In this document: in pieces, positions 26,106 through 36,790 of the stretch
Layout of the letters: each line of letters opens with the position of its first letter
How positions within the stretch are numbered: position 1 is the stretch's first letter
Origin: Shinella zoogloeoides
GTDB lineage: Bacteria > Pseudomonadota > Alphaproteobacteria > Rhizobiales > Rhizobiaceae
DNA length: 64,000 bases
Assembly: GCF_003574625.1 (NCBI RefSeq)
Contig: NZ_QNUJ01000006.1
Location: forward strand, 1 to 64,000
Direction of reading: 5' to 3'
Program-made: the position numbers and the translations under genes
The notes under the pieces: model-generated
Seen by the model: the letters and a program-made list of their open reading frames with translations, nothing else
What the model was told of the DNA's origin: nothing
Databases searched by the model: none

Positions 26106-26921
26106 TCAATTTCCCCCGCCCGCGCTCCACCCCGTCCGTGCGGCGATGAAGTTCGGATTGGCGAAATCCGCGTCGTGGGGCTGGTTGCGCTTGCCGTAGG
26201 TGAGCGGCGTGCCGTCGAGCATGCGTGTTTCGCCGCCGGCGGCGCGCAGCACGGCGTCGCCCGCCGCCGTGTCCCATTCCATCGTCCGGCTGAAGCGGGG
26301 ATAGACGTCGGCGAGGCCCTCGGCGACGAGGCAGAATTTCAGCGACGACCCGATGGCGGTGCAGGCGTCGATGCCGTGGTCGTCGAGGAAGCGCGCCGTC
26401 TCGGGCGTGTCGTGCGAGCGGCTGGCGACGGCCGTCAGCGCGCTGCCGCGGCCGCGGCAGCCGATGGGCCGGCGTTCGACGATCGCGCCGCCGTCGACCG
26501 TGAAGCGCTCGGCGCGTCCGTCGACGGCGGTGAAGCCGTTCGACAGCGCCGGGGCGTAGACGATGCCGGCGATGGGCGCGCCGTTTTCGACGAGGGCGAT
26601 GTTGACGGTGAATTCGCTGCGTCCGGCGACGAATTCCTTCGTGCCGTCGAGCGGATCGACGAGGAAGAAGAGACCGTCGGAAATATCAGGCACCAGCCCG
26701 GCCGCGACCGCTTCTTCCGCCACGACGGGGATGGCGGGAAAGTGTTGCCGCAGGGCGGCGAGGATCAGCCGCTCGGCCTCCTCGTCGGCTTCCGTCACCG
26801 GGGAGCTGTCGGGCTTGTAATGCACGTCCGCTCCGCTGCCGCGGATCGTCATGATGGCGCGGCCCGCGGCAAGCGCCGCGTCTTCCATCACCTGTCTCAG
26901 CTCTTCGAGGTCGCTCTGCAT
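26106..26921 (-). CDS. cysQ: 3'(2'),5'-bisphosphate nucleotidase CysQ
   Basis: 271 residues of the inositol-monophosphatase/FIG superfamily. Metal-site motif 1 is VAEEA. Motif 2 is DPLDGTKEFVAG, the CysQ-specific form. The third is WDTAAGDAVLRAAGG. It hydrolyses 3'-phosphoadenosine 5'-phosphate to AMP, recycling the by-product of sulfate assimilation and sulfotransfer. It is monocistronic and divergent from the sox operon. Confidence 0.92.
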   Translation of the reverse strand: MQSDLEELRQVMEDAALAAGRAIMTIRGSGADVHYKPDSSPVTEADEEAERLILAALRQHFPAIPVVAEEAVAAGLVPDISDGLFFLVDPLDGTKEFVAGRSEFTVNIALVENGAPIAGIVYAPALSNGFTAVDGRAERFTVDGGAIVERRPIGCRGRGSALTAVASRSHDTPETARFLDDHGIDACTAIGSSLKFCLVAEGLADVYPRFSRTMEWDTAAGDAVLRAAGGETRMLDGTPLTYGKRNQPHDADFANPNFIAARTGWSAGGGN

Positions 26922-27073
26922 GGCTCATGGCTTAGCTCCCGCATGGGGCGAAAGCAATGTGGCGCATCGCTGCAACCATGTGGAAAGAACCGTGCGACAG
27001 GGGCTGCGACGCTCTCCCGTCTTGCCGTTTGTGCTGCATATGCGAATGTGTGTCGACTGATCCGGGATTTCGC

Positions 27074-28324
27074 ATGCGCTACTCCGCCTTTTCCATCCTG
27101 AAACAAGCCTTTGCCGGAAACCTCGGCTGGAAGCCCGCTTGGCGGGAGCCGCAGCCGAAGCCGCATTACGACGTGATCATCGTCGGGGGCGGCGGGCATG
27201 GGCTCGCGACGGCCTATTACCTTGCGAAGGAATTCGGCATCCGCAATGTCGCGGTGGTGGAGAAGGGCTATCTCGGCTCCGGCAATGTCGGCCGCAACAC
27301 GACCATCGTGCGCTCGAACTACATGCTGCCCGGCAACGAGCCGTTCTACGAATTCTCGCTGAAGCTCTGGGAAGGGCTGGAGCGGGAACTCAACTACAAT
27401 GTGATGTTCTCGCAGCGCGGCGTCATCAATCTCTATCACAATGACGGGCAGCGCGACCGGTATGTCCGGCGCGGCAATGCCATGATGATGGAGGGCGTCG
27501 CGGCCGAGCTTCTCGACCGCGAGACGCTGAAGAAGATGATGCCTTTCCTGAACTTCGACCATGCCCGCTTCCCCATCATGGGCGGTCTTTTGCAGCGGCG
27601 CGCGGGCACGGCGCGGCACGATGCCGTCGCCTGGGGCTTTGCGCGCGGCGCGGACCGGCTCGGCGTCGACCTCATCCAGAACTGCGAGGTCACGGGCATC
27701 CGCCGCGAGAATGGTATTGTCACCGGCGTCGAGACGACGAAGGGTTTTATCGGCTGCAACAAGCTGGCGCTCGCCGCCGCCGGCAATTCCTCCCGTGTCG
27801 GCGAGATGGCCGGGCTGAAGCTGCCGATCGAGACCCATGTCCTGCAGGCCTTCGTCACCGAGGGGCTGAAGCCCTGCCTCGACCATGTCGTCACCTATGG
27901 CGCGGGCCATTTCTACATTTCCCAGTCCGACAAGGGCGGGCTGGTCTTCGGCGCGGAGCTGGATGGCTATTCCTCCTATGCCCAGCGCGGCAACCTTGCG
28001 ACCGTGGAGCATGTGATGGAGGAAGGGGTGGCGATGATCCCCGGTCTTTCCCGCGTGCGTGTGCTGCGTGCCTGGGGCGGCGTCATGGACATGTCTATGG
28101 ACGGCTCGCCGATCATCGACCGCACGCCCGTCGAGAACCTCTATCTCAACTGCGGCTGGTGCTATGGCGGCTTCAAGGCGACGCCGGCATCCGGCTTCTG
28201 CTTCGCGCATCTGATCGCGAAGGAGGAGAGCCATCACGTCGCGCGGGCGCTGCGTCTCGACCGCTTCCAGCGCGGGTTCCCCATCGATGAGCTGGGCGCC
28301 GGCACCCAGCCGAACCTGCATTGA
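27074..28324 (+). CDS. soxB: Sarcosine oxidase subunit beta
   Basis: 416 residues. The FAD dinucleotide fold begins YDVIIVGGGGHGLATAYYLA. Residue H182 in AGTARHDAVAWG corresponds to the histidine that carries covalent FMN in heterotetrameric sarcosine oxidases. The family N-terminus MRYSAFSILKQAFAGNLGW supports the ATG at 27074. The enzyme oxidatively demethylates sarcosine to glycine, delivering the C1 unit to tetrahydrofolate. First gene of soxBDAG. Confidence 0.95.
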   Translation: MRYSAFSILKQAFAGNLGWKPAWREPQPKPHYDVIIVGGGGHGLATAYYLAKEFGIRNVAVVEKGYLGSGNVGRNTTIVRSNYMLPGNEPFYEFSLKLWEGLERELNYNVMFSQRGVINLYHNDGQRDRYVRRGNAMMMEGVAAELLDRETLKKMMPFLNFDHARFPIMGGLLQRRAGTARHDAVAWGFARGADRLGVDLIQNCEVTGIRRENGIVTGVETTKGFIGCNKLALAAAGNSSRVGEMAGLKLPIETHVLQAFVTEGLKPCLDHVVTYGAGHFYISQSDKGGLVFGAELDGYSSYAQRGNLATVEHVMEEGVAMIPGLSRVRVLRAWGGVMDMSMDGSPIIDRTPVENLYLNCGWCYGGFKATPASGFCFAHLIAKEESHHVARALRLDRFQRGFPIDELGAGTQPNLH

Positions 28325-28331
28325 GGCCAGC

Positions 28332-28607
28332 ATGGCGAGCCTGATTTCCTGTCCGCATTGCGGCACGCGCCCCAAGGAAGAATTCTACATTCGCGGCGAT
28401 GCGACGCCCGTCCGTCCCGGCCCAATGGCCGATGACGAGGCCTGGCACGACTATGTACATGTGCGCGCCAATCCGCGTGGGCGCATCCACGAGCACTGGC
28501 ATCATGCCGCCGGCTGCCGGCGCTGGCTGGTGGTGGAGCGGGACAATTTCACCCATGAAGTCTTTACGGTAACCGATGCGGCAGCGCAGAAGGAGGGCGC
28601 GGCATGA
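28332..28607 (+). CDS. soxD: Sarcosine oxidase subunit delta
   Basis: 91 residues, the small zinc-binding subunit. The pattern CPHCGTRP near the N-terminus with HWHHAAGCRRWLVVERDN matches SoxD. It begins 7 bp after soxB, and its stop overlaps the soxA start (ATGA), as expected for a co-assembled complex. Confidence 0.95.
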   Translation: MASLISCPHCGTRPKEEFYIRGDATPVRPGPMADDEAWHDYVHVRANPRGRIHEHWHHAAGCRRWLVVERDNFTHEVFTVTDAAAQKEGAA

Positions 28608-31561
28608 CCGGCTATCGCCTTACCTCCGGCGGCCTCATCGACCGCAGCCATGCGGTGCGCTTCTCCTTCGACGGCGCAAGCCTTGCCGGCCATGCCGGCG
28701 ACACGCTCGCCTCGGCCTTGCTGGCCAATGACAGGCTGCTCGTCGGCCGCAGCTTCAAGTATCATCGCCCGCGCGGCATCGTGACGGCCGGCCCCTCCGA
28801 GCCGAATGCGCTCGTCACCGTCGGCAGCGGCGCGCGGCGCGACCCGAACACCAGGGCGACGGTCGCCGAACTTTACGACGGCCTCGTCGCCACCAGCCAG
28901 AACCGCTGGCCGAGCCTTGCCCGTGATATCGGCGCGGTGAACGACCTGATGTCGCGCTTCCTGTCGGCGGGGTTCTACTACAAGACCTTCATGTGGCCGG
29001 CGGCCTTCTGGGAGAAGGTCTACGAGCCGCTGATCCGCCGGGCGGCGGGCCTCGGCCGCACCAAGCTGCCGCGTGATCCGGACGGCTACGAGAAGAGCTG
29101 GGCGCATTGCGACCTGCTCGTGGTCGGCTCGGGGCCCGCGGGCCTTGCGGCCGCGCTGGTCGCGGCGCGCGCGGGGTTGCGGGTTATCCTCGCCGAGCAG
29201 GATTTCGTGTTCGGCGGCGCCTTGCTCGGCGAGACGACGCGGCTTAATGGCGAGGCGCCCTTCCTCTTCGCCCGTCATGCGGTCGACGAACTGCATAACA
29301 GCCCGAACGTCACGCTCCTGCCGCGCACCACCGTCTTCGGCTGGTACGACGACAATGTCTTCGGCGCCCTTGAGCGCGTGCAGAAGCATGGCGCCGCAAT
29401 CGACGCCGCAAGGCCCGTCGAGCGCCTGTGGCGCATCGTGGCGAAGCACGCGATCCTCGCCACCGGCGCGGAAGAGCGGCCGCTGGTCTTCGGCGGCAAC
29501 GACCGGCCGGGCGTCCTGATGGCGGACGCCGCGCGCATCTATGCCAACCGCTTCGGCGTCGCCGTCGGCAAATCCGTCGCGGTCTTCACCAACGGCTCGT
29601 CCGGCTACCGCACGGCCGCAGACCTCTCGGCGCAGGGCATCGAGATCGCCGCGCTCATCGATACGCGCACCAACGCTCCGGATGCGGCGCCGGAAGGCGT
29701 GCGGCTCATTCGTGGCGCTTCCGTCGTCGATACGAAAGGCCGGCAGCGGGTGCGTGCCGTCGTCAGCGACCGCGGCGGCTTCGAGGAGCTGATCGCCTGC
29801 GATGCCGTGGCCATGTCCGGTGGCTGGAGCCCGGTGATCCACCTTGCCTGCCAGCGCGGCGGCAAGCCCGTCTGGTCGGAGGCGCTGCAGGCGTTCCTGG
29901 CGCCGGATGCCGGCCCGGGGCTGATCACGGCCGGTGCCGCGGCGGGGCGCTACCGCCTTTCGGAATGCTTCGAGGACGGCGCGCGCAAGGCGTCGGCCAT
30001 CGCCGAGGCGCTCGGACGGCCCGCTGCCGCATTCACGCCCCCTGTCGTCGGCGAGGAGGTGGATCCGTCCTTCACGGCGCTCTGGCATGTGCCCGGCGCG
30101 AAATCCAAGGCCTTCGTCGATTTCCAGAACGACGTCCATACCGGGGATCTCGGCCTTGCCGTGCGCGAGGGCTTCGGCCATGTCGAGCATGCCAAGCGCT
30201 ATACGACGAGCGGCATGGCGACCGACCAGGGCAAGCTCGGCAACATCAACGCCGTCGGCATCCTGGCGGGCATGCGCGGCGTCAGCCCGGCGGAGGTCGG
30301 CACCACGACTTTCCGGCCCTTCTACACGCCGGTTTCCTTCGGCGCGCTTGCGGGAACGTCGGCGGGCGAGCATGCCATGCCGGTCCGCCGCTCGCCGCTG
30401 CATGGCTGGGCGGCGCGCAACGGCGCGGTCTTTATCGATGCGGGGCTCTGGTATCGCCCGGCCTGGTTCCCGAGAGCGGGGGAGACGGCCTGGCGCGAGA
30501 GCGTCGACCGCGAGGTGCGCACCGTGCGCGAGAGCGCCGGCCTCTGCGATGTCTCGACGCTCGGCAAGATCGAGGTCTTCGGGCCGGATGCCGCCGAATT
30601 CCTCAATCGGCTCTACTGCAACCCCATGTTCCGGCTGCCTGTCGGCAAGGCCCGCTACGGCCTCATGCTGCGCGAGGACGGCATGGTCTTCGACGACGGC
30701 ACGGTGAGCCGGCTAGGCGAGGAGCATTTCCTGATCACCACCACGACGGCCATGGCCAGCGGCGTGCTGGCGCATATGGAATTCGCCGCGCAGGCTCTGT
30801 GGCCGGAGCTTCGTGTGCGCTTCCTGTCCGTTTCCGACCAGTGGGCGCAGATGTCGATTGCCGGGCCCAAGGCGCGGACGATCCTCCAGGCGCTGGTCGA
30901 GGACGACATTTCCAGCGCGGCCTTCCCGTTCCTTGCCGCCCGCGAGGTGCGCCTCAAGGGCAATCTCAGGGCGCGGCTCTTCCGTATCTCCTTCTCGGGG
31001 GAACTGGCCTATGAGCTGGCGGTGCCGGCCGGCTACGGCGAGGCGGTCGCGGATGCGCTCATGCGGGCGGGCGCGCCGCACGGCATCTGCGCCTATGGCG
31101 TCGAGACGCTTAACGTGCTGCGCATCGAGAAGGGCCATGTCACCCATGCTGAGCTCGACGGCCGCGTCACGCCCGACGATGCAGGCCTCGGCCGGATGCT
31201 GGCGGGCGGCAAGCCGGACTTCATCGGCAAGCGGCTCTCCACCCGCTTCGGCCTGACGGCGGCTGATCGCGCGCAACTCGTCGGGCTGCGCGCGCTGGAG
31301 GCCGACAAGGATATCCGCGCCGGGGCGCATCTCCTGAAGGACGGCGCCAAGCCCTCGACGCTCAACGACCAGGGCTGGGTCAGCTCCGCCTGCTTCTCGC
31401 CGACGGTGGGCGGGCCCATCGCGCTCGCCTTCCTGAAATCGGGGCGCGAGCGCTACGGCGAGAAGATCGTGGTGTGGGACCAGTTGCGCGGCGTCGAGAC
31501 CATGGCGGAAGTCTGCGATCCGGTCTTCGTCGATCCGGGCAATGCGAAGCTGATGGCGTGA
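28604..31561 (+). CDS. soxA: Sarcosine oxidase subunit alpha
   Basis: 985 residues. An N-terminal ferredoxin-like domain (VRFSFDGASLAGHAGDTLASAL) is followed by an NAD-binding domain with LLVVGSGPAGLAAALVAA near residue 170, a linker, and a C-terminal aminomethyltransferase (GcvT-like) folate domain from about residue 600 (AGLCDVSTLGKIEVFGPDA; LRIEKGHVTHAELDGRVTPDD). It channels the imine to tetrahydrofolate. Length and order match the family. Confidence 0.96.
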   Translation: MTGYRLTSGGLIDRSHAVRFSFDGASLAGHAGDTLASALLANDRLLVGRSFKYHRPRGIVTAGPSEPNALVTVGSGARRDPNTRATVAELYDGLVATSQNRWPSLARDIGAVNDLMSRFLSAGFYYKTFMWPAAFWEKVYEPLIRRAAGLGRTKLPRDPDGYEKSWAHCDLLVVGSGPAGLAAALVAARAGLRVILAEQDFVFGGALLGETTRLNGEAPFLFARHAVDELHNSPNVTLLPRTTVFGWYDDNVFGALERVQKHGAAIDAARPVERLWRIVAKHAILATGAEERPLVFGGNDRPGVLMADAARIYANRFGVAVGKSVAVFTNGSSGYRTAADLSAQGIEIAALIDTRTNAPDAAPEGVRLIRGASVVDTKGRQRVRAVVSDRGGFEELIACDAVAMSGGWSPVIHLACQRGGKPVWSEALQAFLAPDAGPGLITAGAAAGRYRLSECFEDGARKASAIAEALGRPAAAFTPPVVGEEVDPSFTALWHVPGAKSKAFVDFQNDVHTGDLGLAVREGFGHVEHAKRYTTSGMATDQGKLGNINAVGILAGMRGVSPAEVGTTTFRPFYTPVSFGALAGTSAGEHAMPVRRSPLHGWAARNGAVFIDAGLWYRPAWFPRAGETAWRESVDREVRTVRESAGLCDVSTLGKIEVFGPDAAEFLNRLYCNPMFRLPVGKARYGLMLREDGMVFDDGTVSRLGEEHFLITTTTAMASGVLAHMEFAAQALWPELRVRFLSVSDQWAQMSIAGPKARTILQALVEDDISSAAFPFLAAREVRLKGNLRARLFRISFSGELAYELAVPAGYGEAVADALMRAGAPHGICAYGVETLNVLRIEKGHVTHAELDGRVTPDDAGLGRMLAGGKPDFIGKRLSTRFGLTAADRAQLVGLRALEADKDIRAGAHLLKDGAKPSTLNDQGWVSSACFSPTVGGPIALAFLKSGRERYGEKIVVWDQLRGVETMAEVCDPVFVDPGNAKLMA

Positions 31562-31571
31562 GGTAGGGGCG

Positions 31572-32126
31572 ATGGCTTACGATTATCAGGCGGTTCACCC
31601 GCTCGACGGCACGATCGGCGCGATCTCCGCGCGGCGCGCCAATCATCTCGCCGTCCACCGGGCGCTCGCGATCGCCGTGGTGCTGGCGGCGCCCGGCCGC
31701 AAGGCGGAGGCGGCCGGCATCCTCGTCGCCGACGGCGCGTTCGAGGCACGCTTTGCCGGCCCCGGCGAATGGTTGGTCCTGTCGGAGGCGCATGCGCCGG
31801 AAACGCTGGCCGCCGAGCTTGCCGTCCGGCTCGGCGATCATGCCCATGTCGTCGACCAGAGCCACGGCCGGACGGCCGTGACGCTTTCGGGTCCCGATGC
31901 CGCGCGCATCCTGACAAACGGCGTCGGCATCGATCTGCATATCGACGCGTTTCCTGTCGGGCGCGCGGCGAACGTCCTGTGCAACCACCTCTCCGTCAAT
32001 CTCGCCCGCACCGGAGAGACGCGTTTCGATCTCGTGGCGATGCGCAGCTTCGCCGGGGCGCTGGTGGACGATCTCAAGATCATGGCACGCAGCCACGATC
32101 TGTCGGTGGATTTCGCGACGCGATGA
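31572..32126 (+). CDS. soxG: Sarcosine oxidase subunit gamma
   Basis: 184 residues, the least conserved subunit. Recognisable features are FAGPGEWLVLSE, VVDQSHGRTAVTLSGPDAARIL and CNHLSVNLARTGETRFDLVAMRSF. It starts 10 bp after soxA and completes the BDAG order. No folD/purU/glyA genes follow, unlike many sox loci. Confidence 0.93.
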   Translation: MAYDYQAVHPLDGTIGAISARRANHLAVHRALAIAVVLAAPGRKAEAAGILVADGAFEARFAGPGEWLVLSEAHAPETLAAELAVRLGDHAHVVDQSHGRTAVTLSGPDAARILTNGVGIDLHIDAFPVGRAANVLCNHLSVNLARTGETRFDLVAMRSFAGALVDDLKIMARSHDLSVDFATR

Positions 32127-32130
32127 GTTG

Positions 32131-32151
32131 CCTGTTCCACATTGGAACGGG
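32131..32151 (+). terminator. Possible terminator after soxG
   Basis: An 8-bp stem (CCTGTTCC / GGAACGGG with one wobble) a few bases after the soxG stop, without a clear T-run. Confidence 0.35.
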
Positions 32152-32352
32152 CGTCTCGTGATTCTGCGCATCCTTGAGGGCAAAATGCCGATTTCGCTGC
32201 CGAATTTTTGGTTTTCGTGGCGTTAAACGCGCCATTTAACGCTTCCGGCCAAAGAAATTGTCGATCCGGGCATTTTGGGCTTCCCTTTTGTCTCGAAAGC
32301 GGTATGGAATCCCCTTGTCGAACAAGCTCTAAAATGAGCGGTAAGAAAAAGA

Positions 32353-32384
32353 GATGCGGCCCTTCAGGAACCGCATCCGGGGGA
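32353..32384 (+). promoter_or_regulatory. Hairpin directly ahead of the livH ribosome-binding site
   Basis: A 7-bp stem (GATGCGG / CCGCATC) at 32353-32377 sits two bases before the Shine-Dalgarno GGGGGA (32379-32384), with the ATG at 32393. No T-run follows, so it is not an ordinary terminator. It could tune translation or mRNA stability of the liv operon. Confidence 0.4.
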
Positions 32385-32392
32385 TTATATAT

Positions 32393-33295
<903 letters not shown>

Positions 33296-33298
33296 TCC

Positions 33299-34690
33299 AT
33301 GTCCAACATTTCGAATACCAATGAGAGCGCCGGCGGGAACCTGACGGCGCGGGCTCTGCGCGAGGGCTTTTTCGCCGGCCTCGTCTCGCTCGGCCTCTTC
33401 GTCCTCTTTGTCGGCCTCGAGACCACCCAGAACATCCGCAACGAGCTGGTTCTCAACCAGCGCTGGGGACTGCTGGCGATCTTCGTGATCGTCGCCGCCG
33501 TCGGCCGCTTCCTCACCGTCGCCTATCTGCGCCCCTGGATGGCCGCCCGCAAGGCCGCCGCCGCGGCAAAGCCGGCCGTGGAAGCCGAAGAGAGCTTCTT
33601 CAAGCGCAATTTCAGCAAGATCGCCATTGCGTTCCTGCTGATCTATCCTTTCCTCGCCGTATCGATCTTCGGCGTGCAGGGCTCGCTGAAATGGGTCGAT
33701 AACTTCGGCATCCAGATCCTGATCTACGTGATGCTCGCCTGGGGCCTCAACATCGTCGTCGGCCTTGCCGGCCTGCTCGACCTCGGCTACGTCGCCTTCT
33801 ATGCGGTCGGCGCCTATTCCTATGCGCTGCTGTCGCAGTATTTCGGCCTGTCCTTCTGGGTCCTGCTGCCGCTGGCCGGCATCCTTGCCGCCTTCTGGGG
33901 CATAATCCTCGGCTTCCCGGTGCTGCGCCTGAAGGGCGATTACCTCGCCATCGTGACGCTCGCCTTCGGCGAGATCATCCGCCTCGTCCTCATCAACTGG
34001 ACGGAAGTCACCAAGGGCACCTTTGGCGTCTCGGGCATTCCCAAGGCCTCGGTCTTCGGCATCTGGTCCTTCGACGTTTCCGCGCCGAACAACTTCACCA
34101 AGGCCTTTGGCCTGCCGATGTCCTCGGCCTATTACAAGATCTTCCTGTTCTATCTCATCCTGGCGCTGGCGCTGCTCACCGCCTATGTGACGATCCGCCT
34201 GCGCCGCATGCCGATCGGCAGGGCCTGGGAAGCGCTGCGCGAGGACGAGATCGCCTGCCGCTCGCTCGGCATCAACACGGTGACGACCAAGCTGACGGCC
34301 TTCGCCACGGGCGCCATGTTCGGCGGTATCGCCGGCTCGTTCTTCGCCGTGCGCCAGGGCTTCGTCTCGCCGGAGAGCTTCGTCTTCCTCGAATCGGCGA
34401 TCATTCTCGCCATCGTGGTTCTCGGCGGCATGGGCTCGCTGGTCGGCATCGCCGTCGCCGCGGCGCTGATGGTCGGGGGCACGGAACTCCTGCGCGAGAT
34501 GCAGTTCCTCAAGCAGGTCTTCGGGCCCGACTTCACCCCGGAACTCTACCGCATGCTGATCTTCGGCCTCGCCATGGTCACCGTCATGGTCTGGAAGCCG
34601 CGCGGCTTCGTCGGAAGCCGTGAGCCGACCGCCTTCCTCAAGGAGCGCAAGGCCGTCTCCGGCAGCTTCACCAAGGAAGGGCACGGCTGA
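33299..34690 (+). CDS. livM: Branched-chain amino-acid ABC transporter permease LivM
   Basis: 463 residues. An N-terminal extension with extra hydrophobic segments, typical of rhizobial LivM, precedes the conserved NIVVGLAGLLDLGYVAFYAVGAY, LRLKGDYLAIVTLAFGEI and GMFGGIAGSFFAVRQGFVSPESF. It starts 3 bp after livH and ends TGATG into livG. It forms the permease heterodimer with LivH. Confidence 0.95.
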   Translation: MSNISNTNESAGGNLTARALREGFFAGLVSLGLFVLFVGLETTQNIRNELVLNQRWGLLAIFVIVAAVGRFLTVAYLRPWMAARKAAAAAKPAVEAEESFFKRNFSKIAIAFLLIYPFLAVSIFGVQGSLKWVDNFGIQILIYVMLAWGLNIVVGLAGLLDLGYVAFYAVGAYSYALLSQYFGLSFWVLLPLAGILAAFWGIILGFPVLRLKGDYLAIVTLAFGEIIRLVLINWTEVTKGTFGVSGIPKASVFGIWSFDVSAPNNFTKAFGLPMSSAYYKIFLFYLILALALLTAYVTIRLRRMPIGRAWEALREDEIACRSLGINTVTTKLTAFATGAMFGGIAGSFFAVRQGFVSPESFVFLESAIILAIVVLGGMGSLVGIAVAAALMVGGTELLREMQFLKQVFGPDFTPELYRMLIFGLAMVTVMVWKPRGFVGSREPTAFLKERKAVSGSFTKEGHG

Positions 34691-35589
34691 TGGCGCCCGG
34701 AACGGATACAGCGACCCATACGATGACGAAAGATCCCATTCTCAAGGTCGAGCATCTGTCGATGCGCTTCGGCGGCCTGATGGCCATCAACGACTTCTCC
34801 TTCGAGGCCGAGCGCGGCGAGATCACCGCGCTGATCGGTCCCAACGGCGCAGGCAAGACCACGGTGTTCAACTGCGTCACCGGCTTCTACAAGCCGACCA
34901 TGGGCATGATCACCATGCGCCAGAAGGGGGGCAGGGAATTTCTCCTCGAGCGCATGGCGGATTTCGAGATCACGCGTGATGCCAAGGTGGCGCGCACCTT
35001 CCAGAACATCCGGCTCTTCTCGGGCCTGACCGTGCTGGAGAACCTGCTCGTCGCCCAGCACAACAAGCTGATGAAGGCCTCGGGCTACACGATCCTCGGC
35101 CTCCTCGGCCTGCCGGCCTACAAGAAGGCTTCGGCGGAATCGATCGATGTCGCCAAGCACTGGCTGGAGAAGGCGGACCTCATCGAGCGCGCCGACGACC
35201 CGGCGGGGGACCTGCCCTACGGTGCGCAGCGGCGCCTGGAAATCGCCCGCGCCATGTGCACGGGGCCGGAATTCCTGTGCCTCGACGAGCCGGCGGCCGG
35301 CCTCAACCCGCGCGAATCCCTCGCGCTCAACGAACTGCTGCGCTCCATCCGCAAGGACAGCGGCACGTCGATCCTGCTCATCGAGCACGACATGTCGGTC
35401 GTCATGGAGATCTCCGACCATGTGGTCGTGCTCGAATACGGGCAGAAGATCTCCGACGGCACGCCGGAGCATGTGAAGAACGATCCGAAGGTTATCGCGG
35501 CCTATCTCGGTGTCGAAGATGATGAGGTCGAAGAGGTGATCGAGGAAATCGAAGAGATCGAAAGCACTGAGGGAGGATCGCAGGAATGA
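34690..35589 (+). CDS. livG: Branched-chain amino-acid ABC transporter ATPase LivG
   Basis: 299 residues. Walker A is GPNGAGKT, the LivG-type Q-loop is ARTFQNIRLFSGLTVLEN, the signature region is LPYGAQRRLEIARAM, and Walker B is FLCLDEPAAGLNP, followed by LLIEHDMSVVMEISDHVVVLE. An unusual acidic tail (DDEVEEVIEEIEEIES) follows residue 275. The stop overlaps livF (ATGA). Confidence 0.96.
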   Translation: MAPGTDTATHTMTKDPILKVEHLSMRFGGLMAINDFSFEAERGEITALIGPNGAGKTTVFNCVTGFYKPTMGMITMRQKGGREFLLERMADFEITRDAKVARTFQNIRLFSGLTVLENLLVAQHNKLMKASGYTILGLLGLPAYKKASAESIDVAKHWLEKADLIERADDPAGDLPYGAQRRLEIARAMCTGPEFLCLDEPAAGLNPRESLALNELLRSIRKDSGTSILLIEHDMSVVMEISDHVVVLEYGQKISDGTPEHVKNDPKVIAAYLGVEDDEVEEVIEEIEEIESTEGGSQE

Positions 35590-36311
35590 GCGATACGCTT
35601 CTCAGCGTGAAGGGCGTGGAGACCTATTACGGCAATATCCGCGCGCTGGCCGGTGTCGACGTCGAGGTCAACAAGGGCGAGATCGTCTCGCTGATCGGTG
35701 CCAACGGCGCCGGCAAGTCGACCCTGATGATGACGATCTGCGGCAGCCCGCAGGCCCGCGCCGGTACGGTCACCTTCGACGGCGAGGACATCACGCGCCT
35801 GCCGACGCACCTGATCGCCCGCCGCCGCATCGCCCAGTCGCCGGAAGGCCGCCGCATCTTCCCGCGCATGACGGTGTTCGAGAACCTCCAGATGGGGGCG
35901 AGCCTCGACAACCTGAAATATTTCAACGAAGACGTGGAGAAGATCTTCACGCTCTTCCCGCGCCTCAAGGAACGCCAGGCCCAGCGTGGCGGCACGCTTT
36001 CGGGCGGCGAGCAGCAGATGCTGTCCATCGGCCGCGCGCTGATGGCCCGTCCGAAGCTGCTGCTTCTCGACGAACCCTCGCTCGGCCTCGCGCCGCTGAT
36101 CGTCAAGGGCATCTTCGACGCCATCAAGGTGCTGAACCAGGAACAGGGCCTGACCGTGTTCCTCGTCGAGCAGAACGCCTTCGCCGCCCTCAAGCTCTCC
36201 GACCGGGCCTATGTGATGGTCAACGGCCAGGTGACGATGAGCGGTTCGGGCAAGGAACTGCTGGCCAATCCGGAAGTGCGCGCCGCCTATCTCGAAGGCG
36301 GCAGGCACTAG
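35586..36311 (+). CDS. livF: Branched-chain amino-acid ABC transporter ATPase LivF
   Basis: 241 residues. Walker A is GANGAGKSTLMMTICG, RIAQSPEGRRIFPRMTVFENL is characteristic of LivF, the signature is LSGGEQQMLSIGRALM, and Walker B is LLLLDEPSLGLAP. It pairs with LivG to power the transporter. Confidence 0.96.
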   Translation: MSDTLLSVKGVETYYGNIRALAGVDVEVNKGEIVSLIGANGAGKSTLMMTICGSPQARAGTVTFDGEDITRLPTHLIARRRIAQSPEGRRIFPRMTVFENLQMGASLDNLKYFNEDVEKIFTLFPRLKERQAQRGGTLSGGEQQMLSIGRALMARPKLLLLDEPSLGLAPLIVKGIFDAIKVLNQEQGLTVFLVEQNAFAALKLSDRAYVMVNGQVTMSGSGKELLANPEVRAAYLEGGRH

Positions 36312-36337
36312 ACGGGTCCGGCAGGGGAGACAGGACA

Positions 36338-36682
36338 ATGCAGGGAATTCTCTACGAAGAACCGTCGATCTGGCAGTTCCTCTTCATCACCGTCATCATG
36401 GGCGGCTGGACCGCCTGGCGCACCGGCAAGAGCGTTGCGGAGAACTGGCAGAGCTACGGCACGCTCGTCATCTACGTGCTGCTGCTGGGCGCCGGCATCC
36501 GCTTCATCCACCACGCGCTCTTCCACGGCACCATGCTCACGCCGCAATACTATGCCGTGGACACCGTCGTGCTTTTGCTGTTTGCTACGCTCGGCTACCG
36601 CTACTACCGTACGCGGCAGATGACCAACAACTACTACTGGCTCTATGAAAAGGCCTCGCCCTTCTCCTGGAAAGCCAAATAA
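36338..36682 (+). CDS. Small inner-membrane protein of the liv operon (DUF6867-like)
   Basis: 114 residues with three hydrophobic segments (WQFLFITVIMGGWTAWR; GTLVIYVLLLGAGIRFIHHAL; AVDTVVLLLFATLGYRYYR) and a cytoplasmic C-terminus. It lies 26 bp after livF and about 110 bp before the binding-protein gene. Small proteins of this kind recur in rhizobial liv operons, but their role in transport is unknown. GGGGAGACAGG upstream serves as ribosome-binding site. Confidence 0.8.
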   Translation: MQGILYEEPSIWQFLFITVIMGGWTAWRTGKSVAENWQSYGTLVIYVLLLGAGIRFIHHALFHGTMLTPQYYAVDTVVLLLFATLGYRYYRTRQMTNNYYWLYEKASPFSWKAK

Positions 36683-36790
36683 TCAGAGGGAACCCCGCAG
36701 CCGGCTTCGGCGGCGGAATAAATACCGGCGCAATGAATGCGGGTGTTGCGCCCGGTCGAAATCAACCCGCTTCAAATTGGGAGTAATAAT

